Of a stretch of DNA of 64,000 nt, positions 26,087 through 34,837 are shown in pieces. The position numbers and the translations under genes were made by a program. Numbering within the stretch: position 1 is the first letter of the stretch; each line of letters begins with the position of its first letter. The notes beneath the pieces are model-generated. The model saw only the letters and a list, made by a program, of their open reading frames with translations. It was not told the DNA's origin and did not search any database. Origin of the DNA: Chryseosolibacter sp044507775 (GTDB lineage: Bacteria; Bacteroidota; Bacteroidia; Cytophagales; Cyclobacteriaceae); assembly GCA_044507775.1 (NCBI GenBank), contig JBIQIY010000014.1:1-64000 (forward strand). The letters are read 5' to 3'.

Positions 26087-26995
26087 CTATAATCTTATTG
26101 CAACGCGCAAGCGCGCGCTGCGGGCGCGGTTGTTTGCCGCGATCTCTTCTTCCGACGCTTCGATGGGCTTGCGGTTGACGGCTTCGAACGGCTTCAGCGC
26201 ATTGCCGAAGAAGTCCTTTTCCATTTCGCCAAACACCTTCCCCTTCTGGATGTAGTTCTTGACCATCCGGTCTTCCAGTGAGTGATATGACATCACCACA
26301 AGCCGCCCGGACGGCTGGATTACTTCGCCACATTGGTGCAAAAAATTTTCAAGCGCTTTCATCTCATCATTGACTTCGATGCGAAGTGCCTGAAACACCT
26401 GGGCGAAATATTTGTTCTCCTTACCACGAGGAGCTACTTCCTTCAAAGCGTGTTTCAAATCTTCCGTGCGTTCAAACGCCTTTTGAACGCGATACTGGGC
26501 GACCAGCCGGGCAGCGGTTCGCGCGTTTTTCAACTCGCCGAACATGCCGAATATCTTGTGCAGCTGATCTTCCGGGTAAGTATTGAGTACCACGGCCGCC
26601 GTCTGTGACACCCCGCGATCCATGCGCATGTCAAGAGGGCCGTCAAAGCGCGTCGAAAATCCGCGCTCGGGTGAATCGATCTGATGGGAAGAAACACCCA
26701 GGTCTGCCAGGACTCCGTCTACTTTGCTGACTCCGTTCAGCTTCAGGTACCGTTTCAGGTGCATGAAGTTGGCCGCACAAAATGTAAAAGAACGATTCTC
26801 AATTTTCCCGGCTTCCGCTCTTGCGTCGTCATCCTGATCAAAAGCGATCAACCTGCCGCTGTCATCCAGATGCTTCAGGATCTCGATGCTGTGTCCGCCG
26901 CCTCCAAATGTTGCATCGACGTAAATCCCACCGGCTTTGATCTGCAATGCCTCAATGCACTGCTTCAACATAACCGGTTTGTGATACTCACTCAT
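26087..26995 (-). CDS. rsmH: 16S rRNA (cytosine1402-N4)-methyltransferase
   Basis: Methylates the N4 position of C1402 in 16S rRNA. From the ATG at 26995 the protein has 302 residues starting MSEYHKPVML, the usual family start; a longer frame to 27052 would nearly meet mraZ and adds unrelated sequence. The SAM motif VDATFGGGGHS lies at ~26-36, then FDQDDDA, LADLGVSSHQID and the conserved RGFSTRFDGPLDMRMD. The C-terminal part has SYHSLEDRMVK. It follows mraZ by 68 bp. Confidence 0.96.
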   Translation of the reverse strand: MSEYHKPVMLKQCIEALQIKAGGIYVDATFGGGGHSIEILKHLDDSGRLIAFDQDDDARAEAGKIENRSFTFCAANFMHLKRYLKLNGVSKVDGVLADLGVSSHQIDSPERGFSTRFDGPLDMRMDRGVSQTAAVVLNTYPEDQLHKIFGMFGELKNARTAARLVAQYRVQKAFERTEDLKHALKEVAPRGKENKYFAQVFQALRIEVNDEMKALENFLHQCGEVIQPSGRLVVMSYHSLEDRMVKNYIQKGKVFGEMEKDFFGNALKPFEAVNRKPIEASEEEIAANNRARSARLRVAIRL

Positions 26996-27063
26996 CTGTT
27001 CAATGCTCTGGTACGCCAACCGCCGGGTACAACACCAACGGCAAACACCCAAAAGCCAAAAAG

Positions 27064-27507
27064 CTATTCATTCAGGTATTTTTCGGCGAGCTTCGACAGC
27101 TCACCCGGATCCTGAATGATGTGTTTCTCGTAAATAGCCGGATTCCACAACTCTACTTTGTTTCCGGTGCCCACGAGCATTGCATCTTTTTCAATTTGCG
27201 CATACGCCAGCATGTTCCGGGGAATAAGAAACCGCCCGTTGTTGTCCAACTCCACTGTTACGACTCCCGAAAGGAAATTGCGCTGCAACTTGCGGTACTC
27301 CTCGTTGAACTCGTTCAATCCTGAAATTTTTGAAAACACTTTCCGGAATTCCACCATGGGATACAATATGAGGCACTGCTCAAAGCCGCGGCGGATCACC
27401 AGCTCATTGCCGCCCGACTCGGGAAGCTGAGCCTTGATCCGCGCCGGAAGAACTAATCTCCCTTTTGCGTCAAGCTTACTTTCATATTCACTGGTGAAGA
27501 AAGTCAT
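27064..27507 (-). CDS. mraZ: MraZ, transcriptional regulator of the dcw cluster
   Basis: DNA-binding protein that controls the dcw operon. From the ATG at 27507 it has 147 residues (MTFFTSEYESKLDAKGRLVL), the normal family length and start; an in-frame start at 27618 would place the promoter and operators inside the gene. Two SpoVT/AbrB-type half-domains are visible, with DAKGRLVLPARI near 14 and DNNGRFLIPRNML near 85. Three MraZ-type boxes and a promoter lie directly upstream, implying autoregulation. Confidence 0.95.
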   Translation of the reverse strand: MTFFTSEYESKLDAKGRLVLPARIKAQLPESGGNELVIRRGFEQCLILYPMVEFRKVFSKISGLNEFNEEYRKLQRNFLSGVVTVELDNNGRFLIPRNMLAYAQIEKDAMLVGTGNKVELWNPAIYEKHIIQDPGELSKLAEKYLNE

Positions 27508-27565
27508 AGACTTGGTAGTGGTTGTTGCGAAACACACATACGGCGCACAGCCAGGTGTTCCTAAG

Positions 27566-27594
27566 CAAACATAGTAATTTTGTACCACTTTCAA
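27566..27594 (-). promoter_or_regulatory. Promoter of the dcw cluster
   Basis: On the minus strand the -7 box TATGTTTG (27573 to 27566) matches TAnnTTTG exactly. A TTG (27594 to 27592) lies 18 nt upstream as the -33 element. The predicted transcript start is near 27558-27561, giving a leader of about 50 nt before mraZ. The -33 element falls between two MraZ boxes. Confidence 0.72.
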
Positions 27595-27610
27595 CCACTT
27601 CGACCCACTT
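27585..27610 (-). promoter_or_regulatory. Three MraZ boxes (AAGTGG, 10-bp spacing)
   Basis: AAGTGG occurs three times on the minus strand, at 27610-27605, 27600-27595 and 27590-27585, exactly 10 bp apart. MraZ of other phyla binds three or four short G-rich direct repeats (TGGGN in E. coli, AAAGTG-type in Mollicutes) at this spacing upstream of mraZ. Here they cover the -33 region, so binding should repress. Confidence 0.8.
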
Positions 27611-27684
27611 TTTTGCATTTTCGGGCAAAAAGCGGCAAAAAAAGTCCCGGAAGCGTCATTTTACGCTGTCCAATGCAAAAGATA

Positions 27685-28874
27685 CTATTGGATGATGCAG
27701 CGATCCTGAAGGCTTTTGATCGCTGTGGGGTTCATATTCAACACTTCCATCAGGATCGCAGAAGTATGCTCACCGAGACGAGGCGGTGGCGAAAGGTGGG
27801 GTAAAATGGAACTACCCTGGCCCACAAAGGTCCGGATTCCGGAAAGTCCACTCCTGGACAGTATAATACTTTGAATCTCCGGGTCCTGAAGGGCCTCGGC
27901 AACATTCCGGATCTGACCCGCCGGGATTCTCTCCTGTTCCAGTGCAGATAACAGTCCGGCGGCATCCCGGGAGCCGATGGCATCCTGCAAAACCCGGTTG
28001 AGCGCGCTGCAATTCGCAACCCTTGATCTGTTGTCTCCAAAAGGAAAACGGGTGACAACTTCCCTGATATCCAATAAATTAACCAACTGATCGAATTGGC
28101 GGTCCGTGCCGACGGCGAGTAGGATCTCTTTACCGTCTTTCGAGACAAACACGTCGCCATAGGGCGCGATATTGGGATGCGACGACCCTTTCTTCCCCGG
28201 TATAGTCCCGGCAACCATATAGTTCGTTGCCTGGTTGGCCAGTGACGAAACAGCCGCCTGAATAAGGGACACATCAACCAGCCTGCCACGGCCGGTTTGC
28301 TGCCTCTCCAGCAAGGCTAGTAGCAATCCCTCCTTCAGGTGGTGGCCGGCCAGCACATCCATTAATGCGACGGGAACCTTCAATGACCTTCCACCAGGCT
28401 CGCCATTCATCGACATAAACCCCGCCTCGGCCTGAATGATCGCATCATATCCAACTCTTTGATTATGAATTCATAACCGGTGATTTGCCCATAGATCAAC
28501 CCGGGTTGTCCGGCCGATAGATCTTCGTAGCTGACGCCTAATTTTTTCGCGTCGCCGGGCTTGTAGCTGGCGATAACTATATCGGACTGGCGGGCCAGAT
28601 TGCGCACGATCTCGTGGCCTTCCGAAAATGTCAGATCAACTGCAATCGATTCCTTGCCCCAGTTGACGGAGCAAAAATACGCTGAGCGATCATCTGTCTC
28701 TTCTTCGGCAGTTTTCCAGCTTCGCGTGACATCTCCCAGGGTCCTGAGGTTCTCCACCTTGATAACCCGCGCGCCAAGTTCGGCGAAAAACTGGCCCACT
28801 CCCGGGCCGGCAAGGACGGATGCGAGTTCCAGGACAACAAGATCTTTTAATTGACCCATGCGGATTTCGGGCAA
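27685..28874 (-). pseudogene. CaiB/BaiF family III CoA-transferase, frameshifted
   Basis: Two overlapping frames encode one family III CoA-transferase. The N-terminal part (28874 down to ~28470) has LASVLAGPGVGQFFAELGA and KVENLRTLGDVTRSW, then ends in the wrong frame. The C-terminal part continues as VGYDAIIQAEAGFMSMNGEP and runs to 27685 with a normal ending. Adding one base near 28468-28472 (for instance a third T in GAATTC) would restore GYEFHNQRVGYD and an intact protein of about 396 residues. It could be a recent pseudogene or a one-base assembly error. The CoA substrate cannot be told. It is divergent from the TlpA-like gene. Confidence 0.8.
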
Positions 28875-28945
28875 AAACCAAACGATACCCCAAATTGTAA
28901 ATCATTTCTCGCATTTTTGTGTTTCCTCATCACATAAAACCGAGT

Positions 28946-30187
28946 ATGAATCGTTTCAACGCGTGCTTATTTCTCTTTTTCCTCGTTGCCTGTTCTGGAT
29001 CCGAAAACACTCAGCATCTGAAAACCGGTGTCTGGAGAGCGGTCCTCGAATTTCAGGGGCAAGACCTGCCTTTCAATTTTGAAGTGACGCGCGGCGGCGA
29101 GAAAGGATACAATGTTTACCTGCTCAACGCCGATGAACGTTTGCTGCTGGATGAAGTTTCCCTGGCTAAAGATTCGGTTGATATCACGCTTCACATTTTC
29201 GACGCGAATATTAAGGCAAAGATCGACGGCGACACTCTTCGCGGATTGTTCATTAAGAATTATGCGGATGATTACCGCATTCCATTCGAGGCGGTGCACG
29301 GCGTGCAATATCGGTTTGAAAAAACGGCAAGCCCCGGCGAGGACGCTGATTTTTCCGGAAAGTATGAAGTAACCTTCCTCCACGAAGGCGATACGACGCA
29401 TGCGATTGGACTGTTCCGCCAGCGAGACGATCGGGTCACCGGCACCTTTATGACACCTACAGGCGATTATCGCTTTCTCGAAGGCAGCGTCCAGGGTCGG
29501 AATTTGTTGCTCAGCACGTTCGACGGAAACCATGCATATCTCTTTAAGGCCTCCATGCAGAACGATGGCAGCCTGACGGGAGAATTCTACTCCGGTAAGA
29601 CCTGGTATGCAACATGGGTCGCCAGGAAGAACGACCGGGCCGAGCTTCCGGATGCGTCTACGCTGACGCATCTCAAGAAAGGTTACGAACGCATCGACTT
29701 CACATTTCCCGACGCGAACGGAAATATGGTCAGTCTTGACGACGACAAGTATAAAGACAAAGTTGTTATTCTTCAGATTATGGGAACGTGGTGTCCGAAC
29801 TGTATGGATGAAACCAAATTCCTTTCACCCTGGTACAATGCCAACAAAGAGCGGGGAGTCGAAGTAATCGGCCTGGCCTTCGAGCGCAAGGACGACTTCA
29901 GCTACGCCAGTGCACGGGTAAAAAAGATGGTCGCGAAAATGGACGTGAAATATGACATCCTGATCGCCGGAACCGACGACAAGGAGAACGCCGCGAAGAG
30001 TTTGCCGATGCTCAATGCGGTCGTGGCGTTTCCAACGACGATCTTCATTGGCAAGGACGGCAAGGTCAGGAAAATACACACCGGTTTTAACGGACCAGGC
30101 ACGCGTCAATACTACGATCGGTTCATAGAAAATTTTAATGAGACGGTGAACTCTCTTTTGAAAGAGGACCTCACCGCAAAAAGATAA
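28946..30187 (+). CDS. TlpA-like thioredoxin-fold lipoprotein
   Basis: A 413-residue lipoprotein from the ATG at 28946; the signal ends in LFFLVAC with lipidated Cys at residue 16. Residues ~20-250 are a beta-rich region with two similar halves resembling DUF4369-type N-terminal domains. A TlpA/AhpC-type thioredoxin domain follows, with the redox pair CPNC at 283-286 inside GTWCPNC and a cis-Pro region AFPTTIFIG near 364. It probably acts as a periplasm-facing disulfide reductase. It ends 4 bp before mnmA, so the two are likely co-transcribed. Confidence 0.87.
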   Translation: MNRFNACLFLFFLVACSGSENTQHLKTGVWRAVLEFQGQDLPFNFEVTRGGEKGYNVYLLNADERLLLDEVSLAKDSVDITLHIFDANIKAKIDGDTLRGLFIKNYADDYRIPFEAVHGVQYRFEKTASPGEDADFSGKYEVTFLHEGDTTHAIGLFRQRDDRVTGTFMTPTGDYRFLEGSVQGRNLLLSTFDGNHAYLFKASMQNDGSLTGEFYSGKTWYATWVARKNDRAELPDASTLTHLKKGYERIDFTFPDANGNMVSLDDDKYKDKVVILQIMGTWCPNCMDETKFLSPWYNANKERGVEVIGLAFERKDDFSYASARVKKMVAKMDVKYDILIAGTDDKENAAKSLPMLNAVVAFPTTIFIGKDGKVRKIHTGFNGPGTRQYYDRFIENFNETVNSLLKEDLTAKR

Positions 30188-30191
30188 AGTA

Positions 30192-31367
30192 ATGAAGAAA
30201 AGGGTTGTCGTCGGTTTGTCAGGAGGAGTGGACTCCAGTGTCGCAGCATATTTACTGCAGGAGCAGGGATATGAAGTCATTGGCATGTTCATGAAAAACT
30301 GGCACGACGATTCTGTCACCATTAGCAAAGAATGTCCCTGGCTGGATGACAGCAACGATGCCATGATCGTAACGCAACATCTCGGGATACCCTTCCAGGC
30401 CATTGACCTGAGCGAGGAGTACAAGGCCAGGATTGTCGACTACATGTTTGCCGAATATCAGCGGGGGCGAACCCCGAACCCGGACGTTCTCTGCAACCGC
30501 GAGATCAAGTTTGATGTCTTCCTGAACAACGCGCTGAAATTGGGCGCTGACTTTGTCGCTACAGGCCACTATGCGCGCAAAGATCAGATTCAAAAAGACG
30601 GCAAGACGATCTATCGGCTAATGAGCGGGAAGGATGGCAACAAGGATCAGAGTTACTTCTTGTGTCAGCTTACACAAGGTCAGCTTGCCAGGTCGCTGTT
30701 TCCCATCGGTGAGCTACTGAAACCGGAGGTACGGGAGATCGCCCGAAAAATCGGACTTGTCACGGCGGAGAAAAAAGATTCGCAGGGGCTGTGTTTTGTG
30801 GGTAAGGTTCATCTTCCCGAGTTTCTCCAGCAGCGACTGTCGTCGAGGAAGGGACAAGTTATCGAGATGCCGGCTACTGCTGCCGCGTTTCAGAATGGGC
30901 ACGCCGTGGACGATCTGGCGAGGCTGACGGAGCCCTATGTCCTGGAGGCGGGTCAGGGCAAGGTTGTCGGAGAGCACAATGGTGCACACTATTACACCAT
31001 CGGCCAGCGGAAGGGACTCAACCTCGGTGGCCACGCCAAACCGCTCTTCGTCATCGGCACCGACACAGATGCTAACATAATCTACACAGGCATGGGAGAA
31101 GACCATCCCGGTCTCTACCGGCGCGGGCTGTTCATCCCTTCATCAGACGAACATTGGGTGCGTGAAGATCTGCGGCTGGCAGACGGCGAATCACGCCAAT
31201 TCCTCGCGCGTATCCGCTACCGTCAACGCCTTGACACGTGCACCATCCACAAGAAGGCAGAAGGGCTATACATTATCTTCGAAAAACCACAGAAGAGCAT
31301 TACGCCGGGTCAGTTCTGTGCATGGTATGACCAGGAAGAACTGGTCGGCTCGGGTGTTATTAATTAA
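30192..31367 (+). CDS. mnmA: tRNA-specific 2-thiouridylase MnmA
   Basis: Forms 2-thiouridine at wobble position 34 of tRNA-Lys, -Glu and -Gln. The 391-residue protein has the PP-loop GLSGGVDSSVAA at ~8-19, the catalytic Cys101 in PDVLCNREIKF and the second active Cys201 in QGLCFVGK. Between them ATGHYAR marks the tRNA-binding core, and GQRKGLNLGG starts the C-terminal barrels. All catalytic residues are present. It is convergent with the DUF502 gene, separated by only 2 bp. Confidence 0.96.
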   Translation: MKKRVVVGLSGGVDSSVAAYLLQEQGYEVIGMFMKNWHDDSVTISKECPWLDDSNDAMIVTQHLGIPFQAIDLSEEYKARIVDYMFAEYQRGRTPNPDVLCNREIKFDVFLNNALKLGADFVATGHYARKDQIQKDGKTIYRLMSGKDGNKDQSYFLCQLTQGQLARSLFPIGELLKPEVREIARKIGLVTAEKKDSQGLCFVGKVHLPEFLQQRLSSRKGQVIEMPATAAAFQNGHAVDDLARLTEPYVLEAGQGKVVGEHNGAHYYTIGQRKGLNLGGHAKPLFVIGTDTDANIIYTGMGEDHPGLYRRGLFIPSSDEHWVREDLRLADGESRQFLARIRYRQRLDTCTIHKKAEGLYIIFEKPQKSITPGQFCAWYDQEELVGSGVIN

Positions 31368-31369
31368 CG

Positions 31370-31930
31370 TCAATCGCGAAAACCGCTGACGCCGCCGGAG
31401 ACGATAAACTTCATCGCCAACGGTCCGGATATCTTCAGCGGTCTGATATTTTCCTTCGGCACAAAATAATGGTACCCCGACAGCGCGTACGAATGCGGGA
31501 TATACACCACTACCATTTCCTGCAAGTCCAGCGCGCTCAGGTCGGCTTGCGTGATAAACCCGATCTGATGCAGATTATTCTCGCGGTTGATTTGCACCAG
31601 CACCGGCCTGTTGAATTTCCTTTTATCACCCACCACCGCGCCGAGCAGGTCTTTAACCGTCGAATAGATGATCTTCACGAGCGGAATCCGGTTCATTCCT
31701 GCGTCAAACCACTTGCCTATTGTCTTGAAGATGTAGTTGGTCGACAGATAGCCGATAAGAGTGATAACGGAGAAGATAATAAGGAAGCCCAACCCGGGGT
31801 AAGGGAGATTGAGTCGCTCATCCAGCCATGTGAAGGAAATAAAAATGAAATAAGCCGTGGCCAGGAGAGGCACAATAAATATAGTCCCGCTGAAAAAGTA
31901 ACGGAGAATTCTGCCTGCGATGGCGTTCAT
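31370..31930 (-). CDS. DUF502 family membrane protein
   Basis: A 186-residue protein from the ATG at 31930 (MNAIAGRILRYFF). Two transmembrane helices at ~8-30 and ~45-65 are followed by a cytoplasmic or periplasmic domain of ~110 residues with IPLVKIIYSTVKDLLGAV, the most conserved stretch of this family. Function is unknown. It lies downstream of cmk on the same strand after a 69-bp gap. Confidence 0.85.
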   Translation of the reverse strand: MNAIAGRILRYFFSGTIFIVPLLATAYFIFISFTWLDERLNLPYPGLGFLIIFSVITLIGYLSTNYIFKTIGKWFDAGMNRIPLVKIIYSTVKDLLGAVVGDKRKFNRPVLVQINRENNLHQIGFITQADLSALDLQEMVVVYIPHSYALSGYHYFVPKENIRPLKISGPLAMKFIVSGGVSGFRD

Positions 31931-31999
31931 ATTGCAAGTTATGGAAAAGCAAAGGGCAAAACGGAAACGGTCCGGCAAATAAATTCCGGAACGGATGCG

Positions 32000-32695
32000 C
32001 TACCGGGGCAATGGCAGAACGGTCTTCGAAAGTGCCAGTCGGACGACCTCATCCACCTGCTCATCTACTGTAATGTGGGTAGTGTCAATGAGCACCGCGT
32101 CTTCTGCCTGGCGTAGGGGACTTTCCTCGCGACTGGTATCGATCTTGTCGCGTTGGAGGAGATTGTCTATTACATCGTCAAGGTCGATGAGCTGCCCCCG
32201 GTCGAGCAACTCGCGCTGACGCCGGAAGGCGCGGACGAGGACATCGGCGGTCATGAACAACTTCAGTTCCGCCTGCGGAAACACCACCGTGCCGATATCA
32301 CGTCCATCCATTACCACGGCTTTTTCTTTTCCCATCCGCCGCTGTTGCTCTACGAGTGCATGGCGAACTTCCTTAAGCGTACTAACCTGGCTGACGTTTT
32401 CCGATACCCGCATCTGGCGGATCTGCTTCTCGACGTTTAATCCGTTCAGGAACGTCTCGGAAATGTTCCGGGAATTGACTTTAAAGGTTATCTGGATCTG
32501 CTGAAGAGCCCTGCTTACTTCCTTCGGATTCGTAAGGGCAACATGATGGTCAATGAAGTACAACGTCACCGCGCGATACATAGCCCCGGTATCAATATAC
32601 CGGTAGCCCAGGATACTGGCGACTTGCTTGGCGGTTGTGCTCTTACCACAGGCTGAATATCCATCAATTGCGATTACAATTTTTCTCAAGTGCAT
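32000..32695 (-). CDS. cmk: Cytidylate kinase
   Basis: Phosphorylates CMP and dCMP with ATP. From the ATG at 32695 the product has 231 residues and the P-loop IAIDGYSACGKSTTAKQ at ~7-23. The RYIDTGAMYRAVTLY motif for NMP binding lies near 31-45, VVMDGRDIGTVVFPQAELK near 145-163 and RQRELLD near 180. The ATG is chosen because it overlaps the stop codon of the small upstream gene as TGATG; a TTG 6 bp further up is possible. The P-loop YSAC differs from the common PSGS form but keeps the GKS core. Confidence 0.94.
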   Translation of the reverse strand: MHLRKIVIAIDGYSACGKSTTAKQVASILGYRYIDTGAMYRAVTLYFIDHHVALTNPKEVSRALQQIQITFKVNSRNISETFLNGLNVEKQIRQMRVSENVSQVSTLKEVRHALVEQQRRMGKEKAVVMDGRDIGTVVFPQAELKLFMTADVLVRAFRRQRELLDRGQLIDLDDVIDNLLQRDKIDTSREESPLRQAEDAVLIDTTHITVDEQVDEVVRLALSKTVLPLPR

Positions 32696-32832
32696 CAGCA
32701 ATCTTTTAGAGGGCAGGGAATCGGTTTCCCGGGTTTCAGTTTTTTGTGCTTGTGGTTTCTCGATGACGCGCAGCCATCGGCAATCAGCACCATGGCAGCA
32801 AACAATACAATAATAACCGATTTAAATCTCAA
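32695..32832 (-). CDS. Small exported peptide or lipoprotein, coupled to cmk
   Basis: A 45-codon frame from TTG at 32832 to TGA at 32697-32695. It has a basic start (RFK), a hydrophobic helix of ~14 residues (VIIVLFAAMVLIAD), then GCASSRNHKHKK and a Lys/Pro tail ending CPLKDC. This is the layout of a tiny lipoprotein with Cys at residue 21, although the lipobox (ADGC) is imperfect. The stop overlaps the cmk ATG as TGATG, a classic coupling signal. There is no in-frame ATG before residue 14. No family is recognised. Confidence 0.5.
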   Translation of the reverse strand: MRFKSVIIVLFAAMVLIADGCASSRNHKHKKLKPGKPIPCPLKDC

Positions 32833-33032
32833 TGTCGTATGCGTTAGGTGACGTGTAAAAATAAAAAAAGAAATGGACTTGGCGCTTTAAATGCCGGGCT
32901 CTGCAGCATCATTTCGGGCTGAAACACACGCCTTTTCGGCTTTTGAAGTTTTATCCTCAATTATCTGTTAATTTTACATCCGACGGCGAACCACAGCAGC
33001 CGCCGGTATAACGCATCAAAAAAGGTATTCGC
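32833..33032. other. Intergenic region upstream of two divergent small genes
   Basis: The 200 bp are AT-rich in two places. TAATTTTA near 32969 is one mismatch from a plus-strand -7 box for the gene at 33033, and TATTTTTA near 32860 on the minus strand is one mismatch from a box for the small gene at 32832. I see no repeats or hairpins. Confidence 0.35.
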
Positions 33033-33302
33033 ATGGAAGCAAATAAAGAAACACAGGATGACAAATCATTCAGGACTTTCGGACAGAGAGTGGATCAATT
33101 CATGGACGAACTGAATGAGGCTGGCGAAAAGCTACACAAGGAGTTTGAGGAGAAATTCGAAGAACTGAAAGAGAGCGCTGAAAAGCTCAAGAAAGAAGCG
33201 GAAAACAAGGACCGCTGGAGAGAGGTTGAGGCAAGCCTCAAAAGAGCCGCCGACGAACTGAGCAACGCATTCAAAGCCGCCTTCCGGAAAACAAAACCGT
33301 AG
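33033..33302 (+). CDS. Small charged coiled-coil protein
   Basis: An 89-residue, strongly charged protein, nearly all predicted helix. A Glu/Lys heptad-like stretch (EAGEKLHKEFEEKFEELKES) occupies ~30-65. There is no signal peptide or membrane segment. Such proteins occur in many Bacteroidota without assigned function; it may be a stress-related or ribosome-associated helical protein, but nothing in the sequence decides this. It is flanked by oppositely oriented genes and is monocistronic. Confidence 0.7.
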   Translation: MEANKETQDDKSFRTFGQRVDQFMDELNEAGEKLHKEFEEKFEELKESAEKLKKEAENKDRWREVEASLKRAADELSNAFKAAFRKTKP

Positions 33303-33361
33303 AAGGGAGTCTCATCTTCGCCGGATCAACGGTATAGGTATGTGCTAAAACCCCGGGCCGG

Positions 33362-34714
33362 TCATGCGACGTAAACAGTTTTGGCGTTCATGAATTCCTT
33401 GATGCCCAGCTCGGAAAGTTCCCTTCCATAACCCGACTTCTTGATCCCGCCGAAGGGCAGTCGCTGGTCGGACCGCATAAGCGAATTTACAAACACGCAC
33501 CCCGACTCGATCTGCCGCGCGACGCGCTCGCCGCGAACAGGATCACGCGTCCACACCGATGCACCAAGACCGTAGCGGTTTTGATTGGCGAGTTCGATCG
33601 CTTGCTTTTCATCTCGTGCGGTGACGACCGCGGCCACCGGGCCAAACAGCTCCTCATCAAATGCGGGCATCCCCGGCCTTACTTCTTCCAGAATCGCGGG
33701 CTCGTAGTTGGCACCCTGCCGGCCGCCCCCGGTAGCGAGCTTCGCACCCGCGGAAACCGACTTCTTCATCTGGTTCTCCACGTTCTCAGCCAGATCGACC
33801 CTGGCCAGTGGACCTGTAGTGACACCGTCCTGCAAGGGGTTTCCCTGTCGGAGCGCCTGCACATTGCGCATAAAACGATCGACGAATTCCTCGCGGACCG
33901 ATTGGACAACAACAAAGCGCTTTGCCGCAATGCACGACTGCCCCGCATTCTGCATGCGCGACTGTGTGGCTATGCGCGCGGCAAGGTCGAGGTCTGCGTC
34001 GTCCAGCACAAGAAACGGGTCGCTTCCACCCAACTCAAGGACTGTCTTCTTCAGATTCTTTCCCGCAGCAGCCGCGACTTTTGTTCCGGCGAACTCACTT
34101 CCAGTCAACGTAACGGCAGCAATCCGGTCATCCGCAATGACCGGGTCGACTTTGTCCGAGCCGATGAGCAACGACTGAAAAGCTCCTTCGGGAAAACCGG
34201 CCTCGCGAAAAACGCTTTCAATCGCCAGCGAACATTGCGTTACGTTGCTGGCGTGTTTCAGTAAGCCCACGTTACCCGCCATCAGTGACGGCGCAGCAAA
34301 GCGAAACACCTGCCAGAAAGGAAAATTCCAGGGCATTATCGCCAGCACAGCACCCAGTGGTTGCCAGGCAACAAAGCTCTTCGCTGCATCGGTTGCGATC
34401 ACTTCATCGCGCAGAAACTCTTCCGCGCGATCGGCAAAGTAATGACACGCGTTCGCGCATTTTTCAACTTCACCCTGCGACTCGCGAAGCACCTTTCCCA
34501 TCTCCGTCGAAATAATTCGCGCGTATTTGTCCTTCCCCGCCAAAAGCACATCGCCAGCCTTTTTCATGAGTGCACTCCGTGTTGAAAAGGGCTCGTGCTT
34601 CCACGTCCGGAACGTATTCACGGCAGTATCAAGTTTTTCACTGATGATGCGTTCATCGTGTTCCGGGAACTCGGCAACTAATGCCTGATCGAAAGGATTT
34701 ATAGATTTTAACAT
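33362..34714 (-). CDS. NAD(P)-dependent aldehyde dehydrogenase, succinate-semialdehyde type
   Basis: Oxidises an aldehyde, probably succinate semialdehyde, to the acid. The 450 residues from the ATG at 34714 (MLKSINPFDQ) match the short SSADH-like class. Motifs include the cofactor-site PWNFPFWQVFRFA near 128-140, the general-base Glu in LELGGSDPF near 230-238 and the catalytic Cys in NAGQSCIAAKRF near 262-273. The C-terminal FGGIKKSGYGRE is also present. A 21-residue longer start is possible but unlike the family. It is monocistronic. Confidence 0.87.
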   Translation of the reverse strand: MLKSINPFDQALVAEFPEHDERIISEKLDTAVNTFRTWKHEPFSTRSALMKKAGDVLLAGKDKYARIISTEMGKVLRESQGEVEKCANACHYFADRAEEFLRDEVIATDAAKSFVAWQPLGAVLAIMPWNFPFWQVFRFAAPSLMAGNVGLLKHASNVTQCSLAIESVFREAGFPEGAFQSLLIGSDKVDPVIADDRIAAVTLTGSEFAGTKVAAAAGKNLKKTVLELGGSDPFLVLDDADLDLAARIATQSRMQNAGQSCIAAKRFVVVQSVREEFVDRFMRNVQALRQGNPLQDGVTTGPLARVDLAENVENQMKKSVSAGAKLATGGGRQGANYEPAILEEVRPGMPAFDEELFGPVAAVVTARDEKQAIELANQNRYGLGASVWTRDPVRGERVARQIESGCVFVNSLMRSDQRLPFGGIKKSGYGRELSELGIKEFMNAKTVYVA

Positions 34715-34837
34715 AACGATTTTAAGTTTTGACATCCGGGCAGCGGGGCAAAATGCCTTCAACCGGACACCGGACAATTTCCACTAATCGTTACGAATAA
34801 AAAAGGATACCCGGAAAAAACGAACTGGGTTCGTCCA

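Noticed and set aside
27064..27618. Longer mraZ start at 27618
   Set aside because: It would place the promoter and MraZ boxes inside the coding region and add 37 residues absent from the family.
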